A stretch of 64,000 nt of DNA from G963665925 sp963665925 (GCA_963665925.1 OY762511.1:4526001-4590000), one strand, 5' to 3'. Counted from the first letter of the stretch, positions 34,020 through 43,922 are shown. Notes: a model not told the origin generated them from the letters alone. Made by a program: numbers and translations.

Positions 34020-35798
34020 CTATACTTCTATTTCATAGGTCTTTATTTTTCTATACAAGGTGGCTCGACTTAATCCAAGCGCCTCTATCGACTTATCAAT
34101 CCCGGCCTTATCGGTTCCAAACTTTTTAAGCGCCTTTTCAATCTCGAACTTTTCCAGCGCCTTGATGGACTTAATCTCCTTACCTTCACAATCGGACACT
34201 GCGACACGTTCCCTGAAGCGTACAGGCAGGTCCGCCATACTGATGACACCTGTCTCATTCATGTTGACAGCAAATTCAACCGTATTTTGAAGTTCACGTA
34301 CATTGCCCGGCCAACCGTAGCTTTCAAACGCATTCAGCACTGAATCATCAACACGCACCATTGTTTTTTGAAGCATCTCGCCGCTTTTTCTCAGAAAGAT
34401 ACTCACTAGCAGGGAGAGATCATCCTTGCGTTCTCTAAGTGGCGGTATGCGAATCGGAATGACATTCAACCTGTAGTAAAGGTCTTCTCTAAAGGCCCCT
34501 TCTTCTACCATGGCCTCTAGATTTCTATTGGTCGCGGCAATAATCCGAACATCCACAGGCACTGGCGCATGACCGCCAATCCTCTCGACGGCACTTTCCT
34601 GAAGCACCCGAAGAAGCTTCGCCTGAAGATGCAGGGGCATATCTCCAATTTCATCAAGAAAAATTGTGCCCTTGTTTGCCATTTCAAACTTTCCAATCTT
34701 GCCACCCTTGAGGGCCCCTGTGAAAGAGCCTTCTTCATATCCAAACAATTCACTTTCAAGAAGGTTGTCGGGAATGGCTGCACAGTTTACTGCGATAAAG
34801 GGTTCTTCTGCACGCCTTCCTTCAAAATGCATGGATCTTGCAAACAGTTCTTTTCCTGTGCCGCTCTCGCCATGAACGAGCACTGTCGATATGCTCTTGG
34901 AAGCCCGCTTTGCCAGTGCAATGGTCTCCTTTAGCGCTAAATTGTTTCCAATTATATCGTCAAAACCTATCATGGTTCCATAACCGAGTACATCATGAAA
35001 GGTATGGAGCAGGGTCTGAACATTGGTACAGGTTATAACAACCTCGCAAAGGGTCTCTCCACATACGACAGGCTGTGCGCTAAAGAGCAGTCGTGTACTC
35101 CGCTTCCTGTCTCTGATTTGCATTTGTCCGCTTGTGGCCTCCCTTGTCCTGAACAGATCTGCAATATCTTCATCCTTCATATATTCTGCCAAGTGGCTCA
35201 CGGGTTTTCCGATTTCCAAATTAAGCAGATTTCTAGCTTTTGAATTCGCATGTCGTACGGTAAAATCCGGTGCCAGACTGAATACGGCATTCTCCATCTT
35301 ATCGAGAAGAATTTCAAGCTCCCTAGACTGCATTTCCAAGGTTTCCTTTTGAGATTCCTCAAGCACCTTCACCGCAATGAGTTCAGCCATACGCCTTAAA
35401 AATAGCATGAGGTTCTCTCTATTGTGGAGCAGCTCTTCCCGCTTCTGGGCATTGAAGGCTATCAAACCGATTACACCTGCAATTTCCCCCTTTACTTCAA
35501 TGGGACAGCACACCTGTGCGTATTCCTTGCAATCTGACATGTGCTTGCACTTGCTGCACGCCTCATGCTTTCTCGGATTTTCTATAATGAATGCCTGTCC
35601 CAAGTTGAGGGCATAAGAAAATACAGAGTTTTCATCGACCTTGCACCCCACGTCCTCATGGTATTCTCCCGTGGCGGCAAGACGGTTAAAAGCACTGTCA
35701 ATAATGGTTACATCCACTTTTATGACACTGTTGATTGCTTTAACAATCCCATCCAGCGTCTCTCTGATGCGCTGCATTTCCTTCTGATATTTAGGCAT
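34020..35798 (-). CDS. Sigma-54-dependent transcriptional activator with GAF-like and PAS domains
   Basis: This 592-residue enhancer-binding protein drives open-complex formation by RNA polymerase-sigma-54. It has an N-terminal GAF-like sensor (about 1-150) with a cysteine group (KHEACSKCKHMSDCKEYAQV), a PAS domain (about 155-260), the AAA+ domain with Walker A GESGTGKELFAR, the sigma-54 contact loop written GSFTGA instead of the usual GAFTGA, Walker B TIFLDEIGDM, and a Fis-type helix-turn-helix at the end (GLSRATLYRKIKTY). The cysteine group could sense a metal, redox state or thiols. Its neighbour with a sigma-54 promoter, the cysteine desulfidase gene, is the likely target. Confidence 0.93.
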   Translation of the reverse strand: MPKYQKEMQRIRETLDGIVKAINSVIKVDVTIIDSAFNRLAATGEYHEDVGCKVDENSVFSYALNLGQAFIIENPRKHEACSKCKHMSDCKEYAQVCCPIEVKGEIAGVIGLIAFNAQKREELLHNRENLMLFLRRMAELIAVKVLEESQKETLEMQSRELEILLDKMENAVFSLAPDFTVRHANSKARNLLNLEIGKPVSHLAEYMKDEDIADLFRTREATSGQMQIRDRKRSTRLLFSAQPVVCGETLCEVVITCTNVQTLLHTFHDVLGYGTMIGFDDIIGNNLALKETIALAKRASKSISTVLVHGESGTGKELFARSMHFEGRRAEEPFIAVNCAAIPDNLLESELFGYEEGSFTGALKGGKIGKFEMANKGTIFLDEIGDMPLHLQAKLLRVLQESAVERIGGHAPVPVDVRIIAATNRNLEAMVEEGAFREDLYYRLNVIPIRIPPLRERKDDLSLLVSIFLRKSGEMLQKTMVRVDDSVLNAFESYGWPGNVRELQNTVEFAVNMNETGVISMADLPVRFRERVAVSDCEGKEIKSIKALEKFEIEKALKKFGTDKAGIDKSIEALGLSRATLYRKIKTYEIEV

Positions 35799-35880
35799 AT
35801 TCTTCCCCCAAAGTACTTTATTACACCTTCCATACCTAAATAATATCGGAATTTCTCTGCTTCCACCAGATAAATTTCAA

Positions 35881-35909
35881 ACGCCCATCGATTGTAAATC
35901 GACAGGCGT
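35881..35909 (-). terminator. Probable terminator of the chemoreceptor gene
   Basis: ACGCC-n3-CGATT pairs with AATCG-n3-GGCGT, giving an interrupted stem, followed on the minus strand by TTTGAAATTT. The T run is broken, so strength is uncertain. Confidence 0.5.
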
Positions 35910-35968
35910 CTGTTCATTCTTGAAATTAATTTCCTTTAATTGCTTACTTGGGCTTACTTGGGTACTTA

Positions 35969-38431
35969 TCAAGCATCCTTATCCAAAGAGAAGGTCTCAT
36001 AGCTTACACCTTCCACACTTCTTCTCGTCTTCTTCCTGAGCTTGAAGCTTTCAACAGCACCTTGTAGCATATCTGCCTGAGCCGCCATTTCTTCAGAGGC
36101 CGCAGCACCTCTTTGTGCCGTATCCGCATTGAGCTGGGTCACGTCAGATACCTGATTGATGCCTTCATTGATTTGGGTAATGGCCTGTGCCTGATCGCTT
36201 GATGCCATGGTAATATCTCTAACGATGCCATTGACCTCTTCAACACCTGATGTTATCGATTTGAGTGCCTCTGCCGTCTGGTCTGCTATGGATGCACCGT
36301 CCTGAACCTTGCGGATAGAGTCCTCAATCATTTGAGTCGTTTCATTTGCTGCATTGGCACTTCTTGCCGCCAAATTACGGACCTCTTCAGCTACCACGGC
36401 AAATCCCTTGCCATGCTCACCCGCTCTGGCTGCTTCAACGGCAGCATTCAGTGCGAGTATATTTGTCTGGAATGCAATCTCGTCTATGACCTTAATAATA
36501 TTGGAGATTTCATTGGACGACTTGTTGATGGCCTGCATAGCCTCCAGCATTTCATTCATCCGCTTCTGACCACTTTCAGCCTGAACCTTGACTGTGCTTG
36601 CAAGTCCTTCGGCCTGCTGTGCTCGTTCAGCGTTCTGTCTTGTCTGATTTGAAATCTCACTCATGGAAGCCGTGATTTCTTCAATGGAGCTCGCCTGTTC
36701 CGTCGATCCTGACGATAGAGACTGGGCTATGGATGACACTTCATTGGCCCCATCTGCAATCTCATGGCTGGCAGACCCGATTTCCTCAAAAATACCGTTG
36801 AGTGCTTCCGTAAACACATTGATGGATGTCTTCATTTTTGCGAAATCACCCAGATACTCCCGGTCAATGCCCACATCAAGGTTTCGCCTTGCAAGACTCT
36901 CAAGAATCTGTGAGGTTTCATCAATATATGACCGGATTGCTGTAACCATGGTTTTCAGACTTGAATGAATCTGTACAAAATCCTGACTGATTTCAAGTGT
37001 ATCTTCATCAGGGTTTTCAACCTCCACATCAATTGCCAGTTCACCGTTTGCAAGCGCATCCAGTCCGGAAATGAGCTTTTGAACTTCCATCGACTGATAT
37101 TCACTCTGTTTTGCCTTAATTCGGGCTTCTTCCGCCTGCTTGTCTGCCTGAGCCTGCTGGGCACGCGCAGCATCTTTAATCGATGTCTGATCGGTAACAA
37201 GTTCAAAAGCACCTACGATTTGACCACTTCTGTCATAGAGCGGCATGCCTTCATAAGAAATATCCACTTTGCCGCCACCAGCGCGCGAAATGGTTTCATT
37301 TGAAATCGACCGTCCCGTATTTATGGCTTGAGCGCATGCGCATTCTCCAGTCTTGCAATGTTCAGTTTCAAAGAGCTCATGACATTTATATGTGGAAACT
37401 GAATCTTTTTCACCAATTCCAACCAGTTCACGTCCTGCGTTATTCAGGTATTTGACATTGAAGTCCTTGTCAATTGCCATGATAATGGCTGGAACGTTGC
37501 GTATATGCCCTTCAAGGGTATTGGCAATATCATTAATGCCCTTGACCAGATTGAGCCAGCCGCCATTATAGCCAGATTCATCAATCCTTGAGACCAGCTC
37601 ACCGACAACAATCTTATCACTGGTCACATCGGCTGAATCCACCACTTTTCGAATCTGACTGATAATCAAATCAAACGAACGGGACAACTCAGCAACTTCG
37701 TCCTTACCTGTGGTATCCAGTTCTACATTGAACTCACCATCAGCAATATTACGCGCCCCGCGGTTAAGCTTTTCAATAGGCTTCGAAATGGATGTTGCCA
37801 TAAATACACCCAGCCCAACACTGAGTACGAGGAGAACTGCTACCACGACGAGTACATTTCGAAGCATTTCAGTTTGCAGCGCACGAACATCATCTATATA
37901 GACACCCGTCCCAACAAGCCACTCCCAGTTATCGTACCCAATAACAAATGATAATTTTTCACTGTCCGTCGTCTCCCCTGGCTTTGGCCAAAGATAACCG
38001 ACAGTGCCTCTACCTTCATTCTTGGCCACATTCGACATTTCTTCGAAAAATCGAACGCCGTTTGAATCGACTGTATCCACCATGTTCTGGCCTTCAAGTG
38101 CTGCATTGATTGGATGCATCAGCGAATACCCCTCATAGGAATTGATGAAAAAATAATCGCTTGTGTTAAATCTGTATACTCGAATCTCATCCATTGCCAT
38201 CTGCTGTGCATCTTCAAGCGAAAGCTCTCCCGATGCCACCATTCCATCATACTTCTGCAGTACAGTCAGTGGGACCTCTGTCAAATTTTCAAGTTTAGCG
38301 ACAGTCCTGTCCATAATCACACTATTTATGGTTGGAATTAACCAAGCACCTACAAACACTGCAAATAGAACAAATATCATCCCCACTAGCAAAATTATTT
38401 TGGTCCGAAGTTTAAATTGCTTGAAACTCAT
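35969..38431 (-). CDS. Methyl-accepting chemotaxis protein with Cache and PAS domains
   Basis: The 820-residue chemoreceptor has a membrane segment near residues 10-30, an extracellular single Cache domain (about 35-190; YFFINSYEGYSLMHP and NWEWLVGTGVYIDD), a second membrane segment (about 188-210), HAMP (about 211-265), a PAS domain (about 310-420) with a cysteine-rich loop CHELFETEHCKTGECACAQ, and the long coiled-coil signalling domain with hairpin tip EIAFQTNILALNAAVEAARA. Cache domains of this type bind small organic acids or amino acids. An AAGGAGG site precedes the ATG. Confidence 0.94.
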   Translation of the reverse strand: MSFKQFKLRTKIILLVGMIFVLFAVFVGAWLIPTINSVIMDRTVAKLENLTEVPLTVLQKYDGMVASGELSLEDAQQMAMDEIRVYRFNTSDYFFINSYEGYSLMHPINAALEGQNMVDTVDSNGVRFFEEMSNVAKNEGRGTVGYLWPKPGETTDSEKLSFVIGYDNWEWLVGTGVYIDDVRALQTEMLRNVLVVVAVLLVLSVGLGVFMATSISKPIEKLNRGARNIADGEFNVELDTTGKDEVAELSRSFDLIISQIRKVVDSADVTSDKIVVGELVSRIDESGYNGGWLNLVKGINDIANTLEGHIRNVPAIIMAIDKDFNVKYLNNAGRELVGIGEKDSVSTYKCHELFETEHCKTGECACAQAINTGRSISNETISRAGGGKVDISYEGMPLYDRSGQIVGAFELVTDQTSIKDAARAQQAQADKQAEEARIKAKQSEYQSMEVQKLISGLDALANGELAIDVEVENPDEDTLEISQDFVQIHSSLKTMVTAIRSYIDETSQILESLARRNLDVGIDREYLGDFAKMKTSINVFTEALNGIFEEIGSASHEIADGANEVSSIAQSLSSGSTEQASSIEEITASMSEISNQTRQNAERAQQAEGLASTVKVQAESGQKRMNEMLEAMQAINKSSNEISNIIKVIDEIAFQTNILALNAAVEAARAGEHGKGFAVVAEEVRNLAARSANAANETTQMIEDSIRKVQDGASIADQTAEALKSITSGVEEVNGIVRDITMASSDQAQAITQINEGINQVSDVTQLNADTAQRGAAASEEMAAQADMLQGAVESFKLRKKTRRSVEGVSYETFSLDKDA

Positions 38432-38608
38432 GCGTCCAACCTCCTTGGAATCATCCTTTTTCTATATTGGTTAGAAATACCCCTATATTTCCTTTTTACA
38501 TTCTTACTTACGTTAATTTAGTAACATTTAGATATCTTAATCTTAGATTTTGTCACCGGATTTCTTCATGTACCCCTCTAAACAGCTGAATTACAGGCAT
38601 CATAAATA

Positions 38609-38617
38609 TGTTATAAT
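38609..38617 (+). promoter_or_regulatory. Candidate extended -10 promoter of the sensor kinase operon
   Basis: The plus strand reads TGTTATAAT, a perfect -10 with TGn extension, about 40 bases before the proposed TTG start. A poor -35 (TTACAG) lies at 15-base spacing. Confidence 0.5.
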
Positions 38618-38657
38618 ACCTATGAAACACTACGATTGCCCAACGGAGGGATTGCTT

Positions 38658-40703
38658 TTGAAAAGACGTATCATAATCACAATACTTATCTTCATCGTAG
38701 TCACGACAATCTTTGTAGATAAATACATGCAGGTGGAGTACAATTTCGGGATTTTTGAATATATCACCAAGTCCACCCAGCTCACCCCCGATGAGCGTGC
38801 CTGGCTGGATAATCACGGACCTTTGATCTATGGGTCCGACAGCTCTACACCGCCAATGCGGTATGTAGATCCTGTGACGAATCAGTACAGAGGGGTTACG
38901 GTAGATTACCTTCAGGCCCTTTCCATTGAGCTTGAGACGGAAATCATCCTTAAACCCATGGTGTGGTCAAAGGCCCTTTCCGAACTTGAGGAAGGCAAGA
39001 CAGACCTCTGCGACATGTTCCCCAGTGAACAGCGGTCCAAGGTCTATCTCTTCTCTGATCCCATCAATTTTCAGCGGACCATCATCGTCATTCCAAAAAC
39101 AGAAGACAATATAGAGAACATGTTTGACCTCATTGGCAAGCGTGTTGCTGCCCAGCGTGGAGACTATGTCAATGAGTTCCTCAACAACAACGTTGACGGC
39201 ATCAACTTCTACCATGTCCCGGATTACAGCGATCTGCTCACACAGCTGGAGACCGGCAATGTCGATGCCGTTGTCGGAGACGAACCCGTACTCAGCTATT
39301 ACCTTGAAGAGCTGGGACTTACCGACAAGTATCGAATTGTCGAAACACCACTCTACCAGCTGCACTCCGTATTCAGTATGCCAAAGGATGACAAGATGCT
39401 TCAGGGCATCATCAACAAGGGCATCTATGCACTCAAGCGCAAAAAAACCATGCAGAAAATCCAGCAGAAATGGTTTGGAATCTCTGAGCCAATCATTACG
39501 GAAAACAGTGACGAGAAGCTCCTGCTCATCGTTTCCTTCTTTATGCTGAATATCATTCTGGCAAGTTATCTCTTCTTTACATGGAACAGCGAACTCAAGG
39601 AAGAGGTTGAGACCCGAACCGACGAGCTTAAAATAAGCCGGAACGACCTGCAGACCACCTTTGACAGTCTGACGCATCTCATGGTCGTACTGGACAGTCA
39701 AATGAACATTATCACGGTTAACAAGGCCTTTTGTGACAACTTGAAAATAGACAAGGAAACGGCTCTCGGCAGTAACTTCAATTATATGAAGGGGCTCCCC
39801 CACGTTCCAATGATTATGGACGTAGTCGCAAAATCCCTTGAAACACGTACCAAATCAGAAATTGAGATTGAGCATAACAGCCAGACCTATATGGTATCGA
39901 CTTTCCCGCTCATTGAAGGAGAAAGCACTTCAAACAGGTTGCTTGTCATGATACAAAATGTAACAGAGCTGCGTCTCGCTGAACAGCAGGTGCTCCAGGC
40001 CAGTAAAATGGCTGCCATCGGACAGCTTGCTGCCGGTGTGGCCCATGAAATCAGAAATCCCCTGGGCCTGATTCGCAACTACACGTATTTTCTAAAGAAA
40101 ACAGAAACACTCAGTGAAGATGTGCAGATGAAATCATTTGAAAAGATCGAGCTCGCCGTCGAACAGGCAAGTCAAATCATAGACAATCTGCTCAACTTTT
40201 CACGTATCGCAGACAATCGCGTTACCAACGTCAACATGTTTGCCTATTTGAAGGATATGATTGAACTCAACCATAAGGTTATGGAAAAACGTGACGTCAT
40301 TTACCGTATTGACATTGACCCCAACTTAAACTGGGCCATCATGGAGGACGGTCTCAAATCCATCCTCATCAATCTGATTTCCAATGCTGTCGACGCAATG
40401 CCGGACGGCGGTCGTCTCACACTGACCGGATGGACACAGGACAACCGCCTGATTCTGACGTGTCACGACACAGGTGTCGGCATGACGCAGCAGGAGCTTG
40501 ACAGAGTATTCAACCCATTCTTCACGACGAAACAAACCGGTGAAGGTACAGGCCTTGGCATGTACATCGCCTATAATCAGATACAAAAAATGAACGGTTC
40601 CATAACCGTTGAAAGTGCACAGGGCGTTGGAACGACATTCAGAATAGAACTTCCTATGCTTAAGGAGGCTACTCACAATGACAATGAAAAAAAGCTCGTT
40701 TAG
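38658..40703 (+). CDS. Sensor histidine kinase with periplasmic-binding (SBP_bac_3) sensor domain
   Basis: The 681-residue kinase has a membrane segment (about 4-22), an extracellular solute-binding-protein-family-3 domain (about 45-290) of the sort that binds amino acids, a second membrane segment (about 295-315), PAS (about 345-440), HisKA with the phospho-acceptor in GVAHEIRNPLG, and a HATPase domain with NLISNAVDAMP, DTGVGM and GTGLGMYIAYNQ. The start is taken as TTG at 38658 because GGAGGG lies seven bases upstream; the open frame to 38550 would overlap the promoter. It overlaps the NtrC-type regulator that follows. Confidence 0.9.
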   Translation: MKRRIIITILIFIVVTTIFVDKYMQVEYNFGIFEYITKSTQLTPDERAWLDNHGPLIYGSDSSTPPMRYVDPVTNQYRGVTVDYLQALSIELETEIILKPMVWSKALSELEEGKTDLCDMFPSEQRSKVYLFSDPINFQRTIIVIPKTEDNIENMFDLIGKRVAAQRGDYVNEFLNNNVDGINFYHVPDYSDLLTQLETGNVDAVVGDEPVLSYYLEELGLTDKYRIVETPLYQLHSVFSMPKDDKMLQGIINKGIYALKRKKTMQKIQQKWFGISEPIITENSDEKLLLIVSFFMLNIILASYLFFTWNSELKEEVETRTDELKISRNDLQTTFDSLTHLMVVLDSQMNIITVNKAFCDNLKIDKETALGSNFNYMKGLPHVPMIMDVVAKSLETRTKSEIEIEHNSQTYMVSTFPLIEGESTSNRLLVMIQNVTELRLAEQQVLQASKMAAIGQLAAGVAHEIRNPLGLIRNYTYFLKKTETLSEDVQMKSFEKIELAVEQASQIIDNLLNFSRIADNRVTNVNMFAYLKDMIELNHKVMEKRDVIYRIDIDPNLNWAIMEDGLKSILINLISNAVDAMPDGGRLTLTGWTQDNRLILTCHDTGVGMTQQELDRVFNPFFTTKQTGEGTGLGMYIAYNQIQKMNGSITVESAQGVGTTFRIELPMLKEATHNDNEKKLV

Positions 40704-42063
40704 AATTCTCATCGTCGATGATGAAGAGGAACACAGAAACATACTGGAAATGATTCTAAGCAGCAATGGATTTCAAACTGACACTGCTATTTCCGGCTTT
40801 GAAGCCATTCAAAAGATTTCGAAAGAAAAATACCACCTTGTTCTTTCCGATTTGAAAATGCCGGAAATGAGCGGACTGGAGCTGCTTGACAGAATCAAGG
40901 AAATTCAGCCCGAGCAGGATGTCATTATCGTTACCGGCTACGGAACTGTAAAGAACGCTGTCAATGCCATGAAGCGCGGCGCCTTCTCCTATTTCATCAA
41001 GGGCCATGACCCAGACGAACTCCTTATGGACATCGAAAAGATCATGCGTCTGTCCAGTTTGAAAATGAAGACAGACGCCTTGCAGGACTCTGCTTCAAGT
41101 GATTTCATGATGGATTCAAAAAACCCCAAGTTCCAAGAAGCCATACGCATTATCGAGTCAGCAGCTGACTCAAACGCCAACATTCTCCTTCTGGGTGAAT
41201 CAGGTGTTGGAAAAGAGGTTTTTGCCAGCTATATCCATAAGCTCAGCACCAGACATGACAACCCCTTTATTGCGGTCAACTGTCATGCCTTTTCTGAGTC
41301 TCTTTTGGAATCAGAACTCTTTGGACATGAAAAAGGCGCATTTACAGGTGCGACTGACAAACGCATCGGCCGCTTTGAAGCCGCACATGAAGGCACTCTC
41401 TTCCTTGATGAGATTGGGGACACATCACTTAGCACACAGGCAAAACTCCTGCGTTCTCTGGAAAGCAGACGTATCGAACGCATCGGTTCCAATGTATCCA
41501 TTGATGTGGACTTCAGACTGATTTCCGCGACAAATCGCGATCTCAAAACCATGGTCGCCGAGCACGGCTTCCGTGAGGACCTCTTCTACCGTATCAGTAC
41601 CATTACGGTGGAGCTCCCCTCACTGAGAGAACGCCGTGAGGATATACCCGAACTTGCCAACTTCTTTCTAAGAAAGGCACAAATCGACATGAAAAAGGAA
41701 GTTCGCGGTGTAGATGATGCCGTCTGGACCTTCCTCAACAATTATGATTACCCGGGGAATATCCGAGAACTTAAAAATATTATTGAGCGTCTTGTTGTGC
41801 TTGCGCGCGACGGATGGATCAGCGCACGGGATATTCCTTCTGACCAGAAGGAACCTGTGATGCACCAGTCAACAAGTAATGGGCAAATTTTTTCACAAAC
41901 CGTACCTTTGAGAGAGTTCAGAAAAGATGCAGAGTCCCAGTACATACAGCGTGTTCTAGAGCAGAATAACTACAATATGACTCAAACATCCAAGGTTCTT
42001 GGAATCAGCAGGCGGCAACTCTTCAACAAAATTACGGAATACGGGCTGAAAAAAGAAGAATAA
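40678..42063 (+). CDS. NtrC-family sigma-54-dependent response regulator
   Basis: The 461-residue regulator has a receiver domain (about 1-125) with phospho-acceptor in VLSDLKMP, the AAA+ domain with Walker A GESGVGKEVFA, sigma-54 loop GAFTGA, Walker B TLFLDEIGDT, and a Fis-type helix-turn-helix near the C-terminus (TSKVLGISRRQLFNKI). It overlaps the kinase gene by 26 bases and has AAGGAGG upstream. The next gene has a sigma-54 promoter, so this pair is its probable control circuit. Confidence 0.94.
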   Translation: MTMKKSSFRILIVDDEEEHRNILEMILSSNGFQTDTAISGFEAIQKISKEKYHLVLSDLKMPEMSGLELLDRIKEIQPEQDVIIVTGYGTVKNAVNAMKRGAFSYFIKGHDPDELLMDIEKIMRLSSLKMKTDALQDSASSDFMMDSKNPKFQEAIRIIESAADSNANILLLGESGVGKEVFASYIHKLSTRHDNPFIAVNCHAFSESLLESELFGHEKGAFTGATDKRIGRFEAAHEGTLFLDEIGDTSLSTQAKLLRSLESRRIERIGSNVSIDVDFRLISATNRDLKTMVAEHGFREDLFYRISTITVELPSLRERREDIPELANFFLRKAQIDMKKEVRGVDDAVWTFLNNYDYPGNIRELKNIIERLVVLARDGWISARDIPSDQKEPVMHQSTSNGQIFSQTVPLREFRKDAESQYIQRVLEQNNYNMTQTSKVLGISRRQLFNKITEYGLKKEE

Positions 42064-42235
42064 TCCAAAAATTCGGGAAATTTTATTCACACTCTCGAAA
42101 AAAACTTCTCAAAAAAAGGCTTACTCTTGGTTTTTCCACTTCAGGGAATACAAAAATTGTCACAAAATTCAGCGGATAGCCTTGCTATTAGCGGCGTTTG
42201 GCTGAATCTGACTTTTTTCGAGTACTTCAATACTA

Positions 42236-42252
42236 TTGGCATGAGCCTTGCG
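42236..42252 (+). promoter_or_regulatory. Sigma-54 promoter of the alanine/glycine symporter gene
   Basis: The sequence TTGGCATGAGCCTTGCG matches the -24/-12 consensus TTGGCACGnnnnTTGCA closely, including GG and GC at the invariant spacing. Transcription would start near 42264, about 90 bases before the ATG at 42353. Confidence 0.85.
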
Positions 42253-42274
42253 TAATTATAAGAATACAGGCAAT

Positions 42275-42330
42275 ATGCGCATTTTCAGATATATCAGGGT
42301 GTCGCTTACCACCCCGATGTATCTGCGCAT
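42275..42330 (+). repeat. Hairpin in the 5' leader of the symporter mRNA
   Basis: ATGCGCA (42275-42281) pairs with TGCGCAT (42324-42330), then CAGATA with TATCTG and further pairs to a GGGTG/CACCC inner stem, with a four-base bulge. It lies between the sigma-54 promoter and the ribosome binding site; it might influence message stability or translation. Confidence 0.5.
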
Positions 42331-42352
42331 TGTATTAAGGGGGAATATCTTA

Positions 42353-43816
42353 ATGGCTCAAATTGTTGACTTTCTAAACCGATTGATTTGGAGTCAATGG
42401 CTAATTGTCCTATGTTTGGGTGCCGGGCTTTGGTTTACCATACGAACTCGTTTTTTTCAGTTCAGGCATTGGCGTGAAATGCTGCGACTGATTTTTAAAG
42501 GCGAAGCTTCTGATGAGGGAATATCCTCTTTTCAAGCCCTGGCTGTTTCAATCTCCGGGCGTGTCGGAACTGGAAACATTGCGGGTGTTGCAACCGCAAT
42601 CGCACTCGGGGGTCCTGGCGCAGTTTTCTGGATGTGGACAATCGCCTTTCTTGGAGCCGGATCGGCATATGTTGAATCTGTGCTCGCACAAATTTATAAA
42701 GAAGAGCAGGACGGTGAATATCGAGGCGGTCCGGCTTATTATATTGAAAAAGGTATGGACAGCAAATCCTATGCACGGGTTTTTGCAATTACAACTGTGG
42801 CGGCTATGGGCTTTTTCCTTCCAGGCGTCCAGTCAAACTCGATTGCAGCCGGCCTTCATTTAGCCTTCGGCGTACCGCCCCTTATAACTGGTGTGGCTAT
42901 TGTTGCGCTTTTAGCGGCTATTGTTTTTGGTGGTGTAAAACGCATTGGAAAGGTTGCTGAATTCATTGTGCCTTTCATGGCTTCTGCCTATATCCTGATT
43001 GCTGCTGTCATCATTCTGCTGAATATCAATAAGCTGCCTGATGTGATCACCCTGATTTTCAGATCTGCATTTGCAGTTGAACCTGCATTTGGCGCTATTG
43101 TCGGCATGGCCATTTCATGGGGGGTAAAGCGTGGCATTTACTCCAACGAAGCCGGTCAGGGCACAGGTCCTCAAGCGGCAGCGGCAGCTGAAGCGTCACA
43201 CCCGGTCAAACAGGGGCTAGTTCAGGCCTTCTCAGTTTATGTTGATACCATGTTGGTCTGTTCTGCTACTGCATTCATGATTCTGATTACAGATATGTAT
43301 AATGTCGAGAATCCGCTTGGCGGTTATATTGTCAACCACTTGGGCGCGACGGAAATCGGGCCTGCATATACACAGATGGCTGTGGAATCCGTACTGCCTG
43401 GATTTGGTGCTGCCTTTGTCGGCATCGCACTGGTTTTCTTCGCTTTCACCACGCTTATGGCGTATTACTATATTGCAGAAACCAATGTTGCCTACCTCAG
43501 CAAACATAAAAAATCACCATTGACAATGACAGGACTTCGTATTGTCATGCTCTGCGCCACATTCTACGGTACCTTGAGAACTGCAGACTTGGCATGGGCC
43601 CTTGGCGATATCGGTGTCGGACTCATGGCATGGCTCAATATGATTGCCATACTTATTCTGCAAAAGCCGACCTTCATAGCCCTTGATGACTATGAAGCGC
43701 AAAAGAAAAAAGGACTTGATCCTGTTTTTTCTGCCAAAAGACTTGGCATTAAACATGCCGATTGGTGGGACCAGCCTCACATTCAGGAAAGGTACCACAG
43801 TAAAGATGCAAGCTAG
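42353..43816 (+). CDS. Sodium:alanine/glycine symporter (AGCS family)
   Basis: AGCS proteins import alanine or glycine with sodium or protons. The 487-residue protein has about ten to eleven membrane segments. Family signatures are visible: FQALAVSISGRVGTGNIAGVATAI near residue 64 (only part quoted here as GRVGTGNIAGVA) and SNEAGQGTGPQAAAAAE near 264. The start at 42353 follows AAGGGGG; the open frame to 42248 starts inside the sigma-54 promoter region. A kinase and NtrC-type regulator directly upstream and a sigma-54 promoter suggest induction by extracellular amino acid. Confidence 0.94.
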   Translation: MAQIVDFLNRLIWSQWLIVLCLGAGLWFTIRTRFFQFRHWREMLRLIFKGEASDEGISSFQALAVSISGRVGTGNIAGVATAIALGGPGAVFWMWTIAFLGAGSAYVESVLAQIYKEEQDGEYRGGPAYYIEKGMDSKSYARVFAITTVAAMGFFLPGVQSNSIAAGLHLAFGVPPLITGVAIVALLAAIVFGGVKRIGKVAEFIVPFMASAYILIAAVIILLNINKLPDVITLIFRSAFAVEPAFGAIVGMAISWGVKRGIYSNEAGQGTGPQAAAAAEASHPVKQGLVQAFSVYVDTMLVCSATAFMILITDMYNVENPLGGYIVNHLGATEIGPAYTQMAVESVLPGFGAAFVGIALVFFAFTTLMAYYYIAETNVAYLSKHKKSPLTMTGLRIVMLCATFYGTLRTADLAWALGDIGVGLMAWLNMIAILILQKPTFIALDDYEAQKKKGLDPVFSAKRLGIKHADWWDQPHIQERYHSKDAS

Positions 43817-43835
43817 TCCACGGCTATGTGAATCA

Positions 43836-43870
43836 GGAATGATTTCAGGATTTATTGTCTGAATCATTCC
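43836..43870 (+). terminator. Terminator of the symporter gene
   Basis: GGAATGATTTCAG pairs with CTGAATCATTCC with one bulged T, followed by a six-T run, about 20 bases after the stop codon. Confidence 0.82.
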
Positions 43871-43903
43871 TTTTTTAATGATAATCGGAAGAAATGCTAC
43901 ATT

Positions 43904-43922
43904 TGACATGACAAAAATGTCA
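43904..43922. promoter_or_regulatory. Palindrome upstream of the asparaginase gene
   Basis: TGACAT and ATGTCA half-sites are separated by seven bases, just upstream of a TATAAT-like -10 box near 43949. It could be an operator. Nothing identifies the binding protein. Confidence 0.4.
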
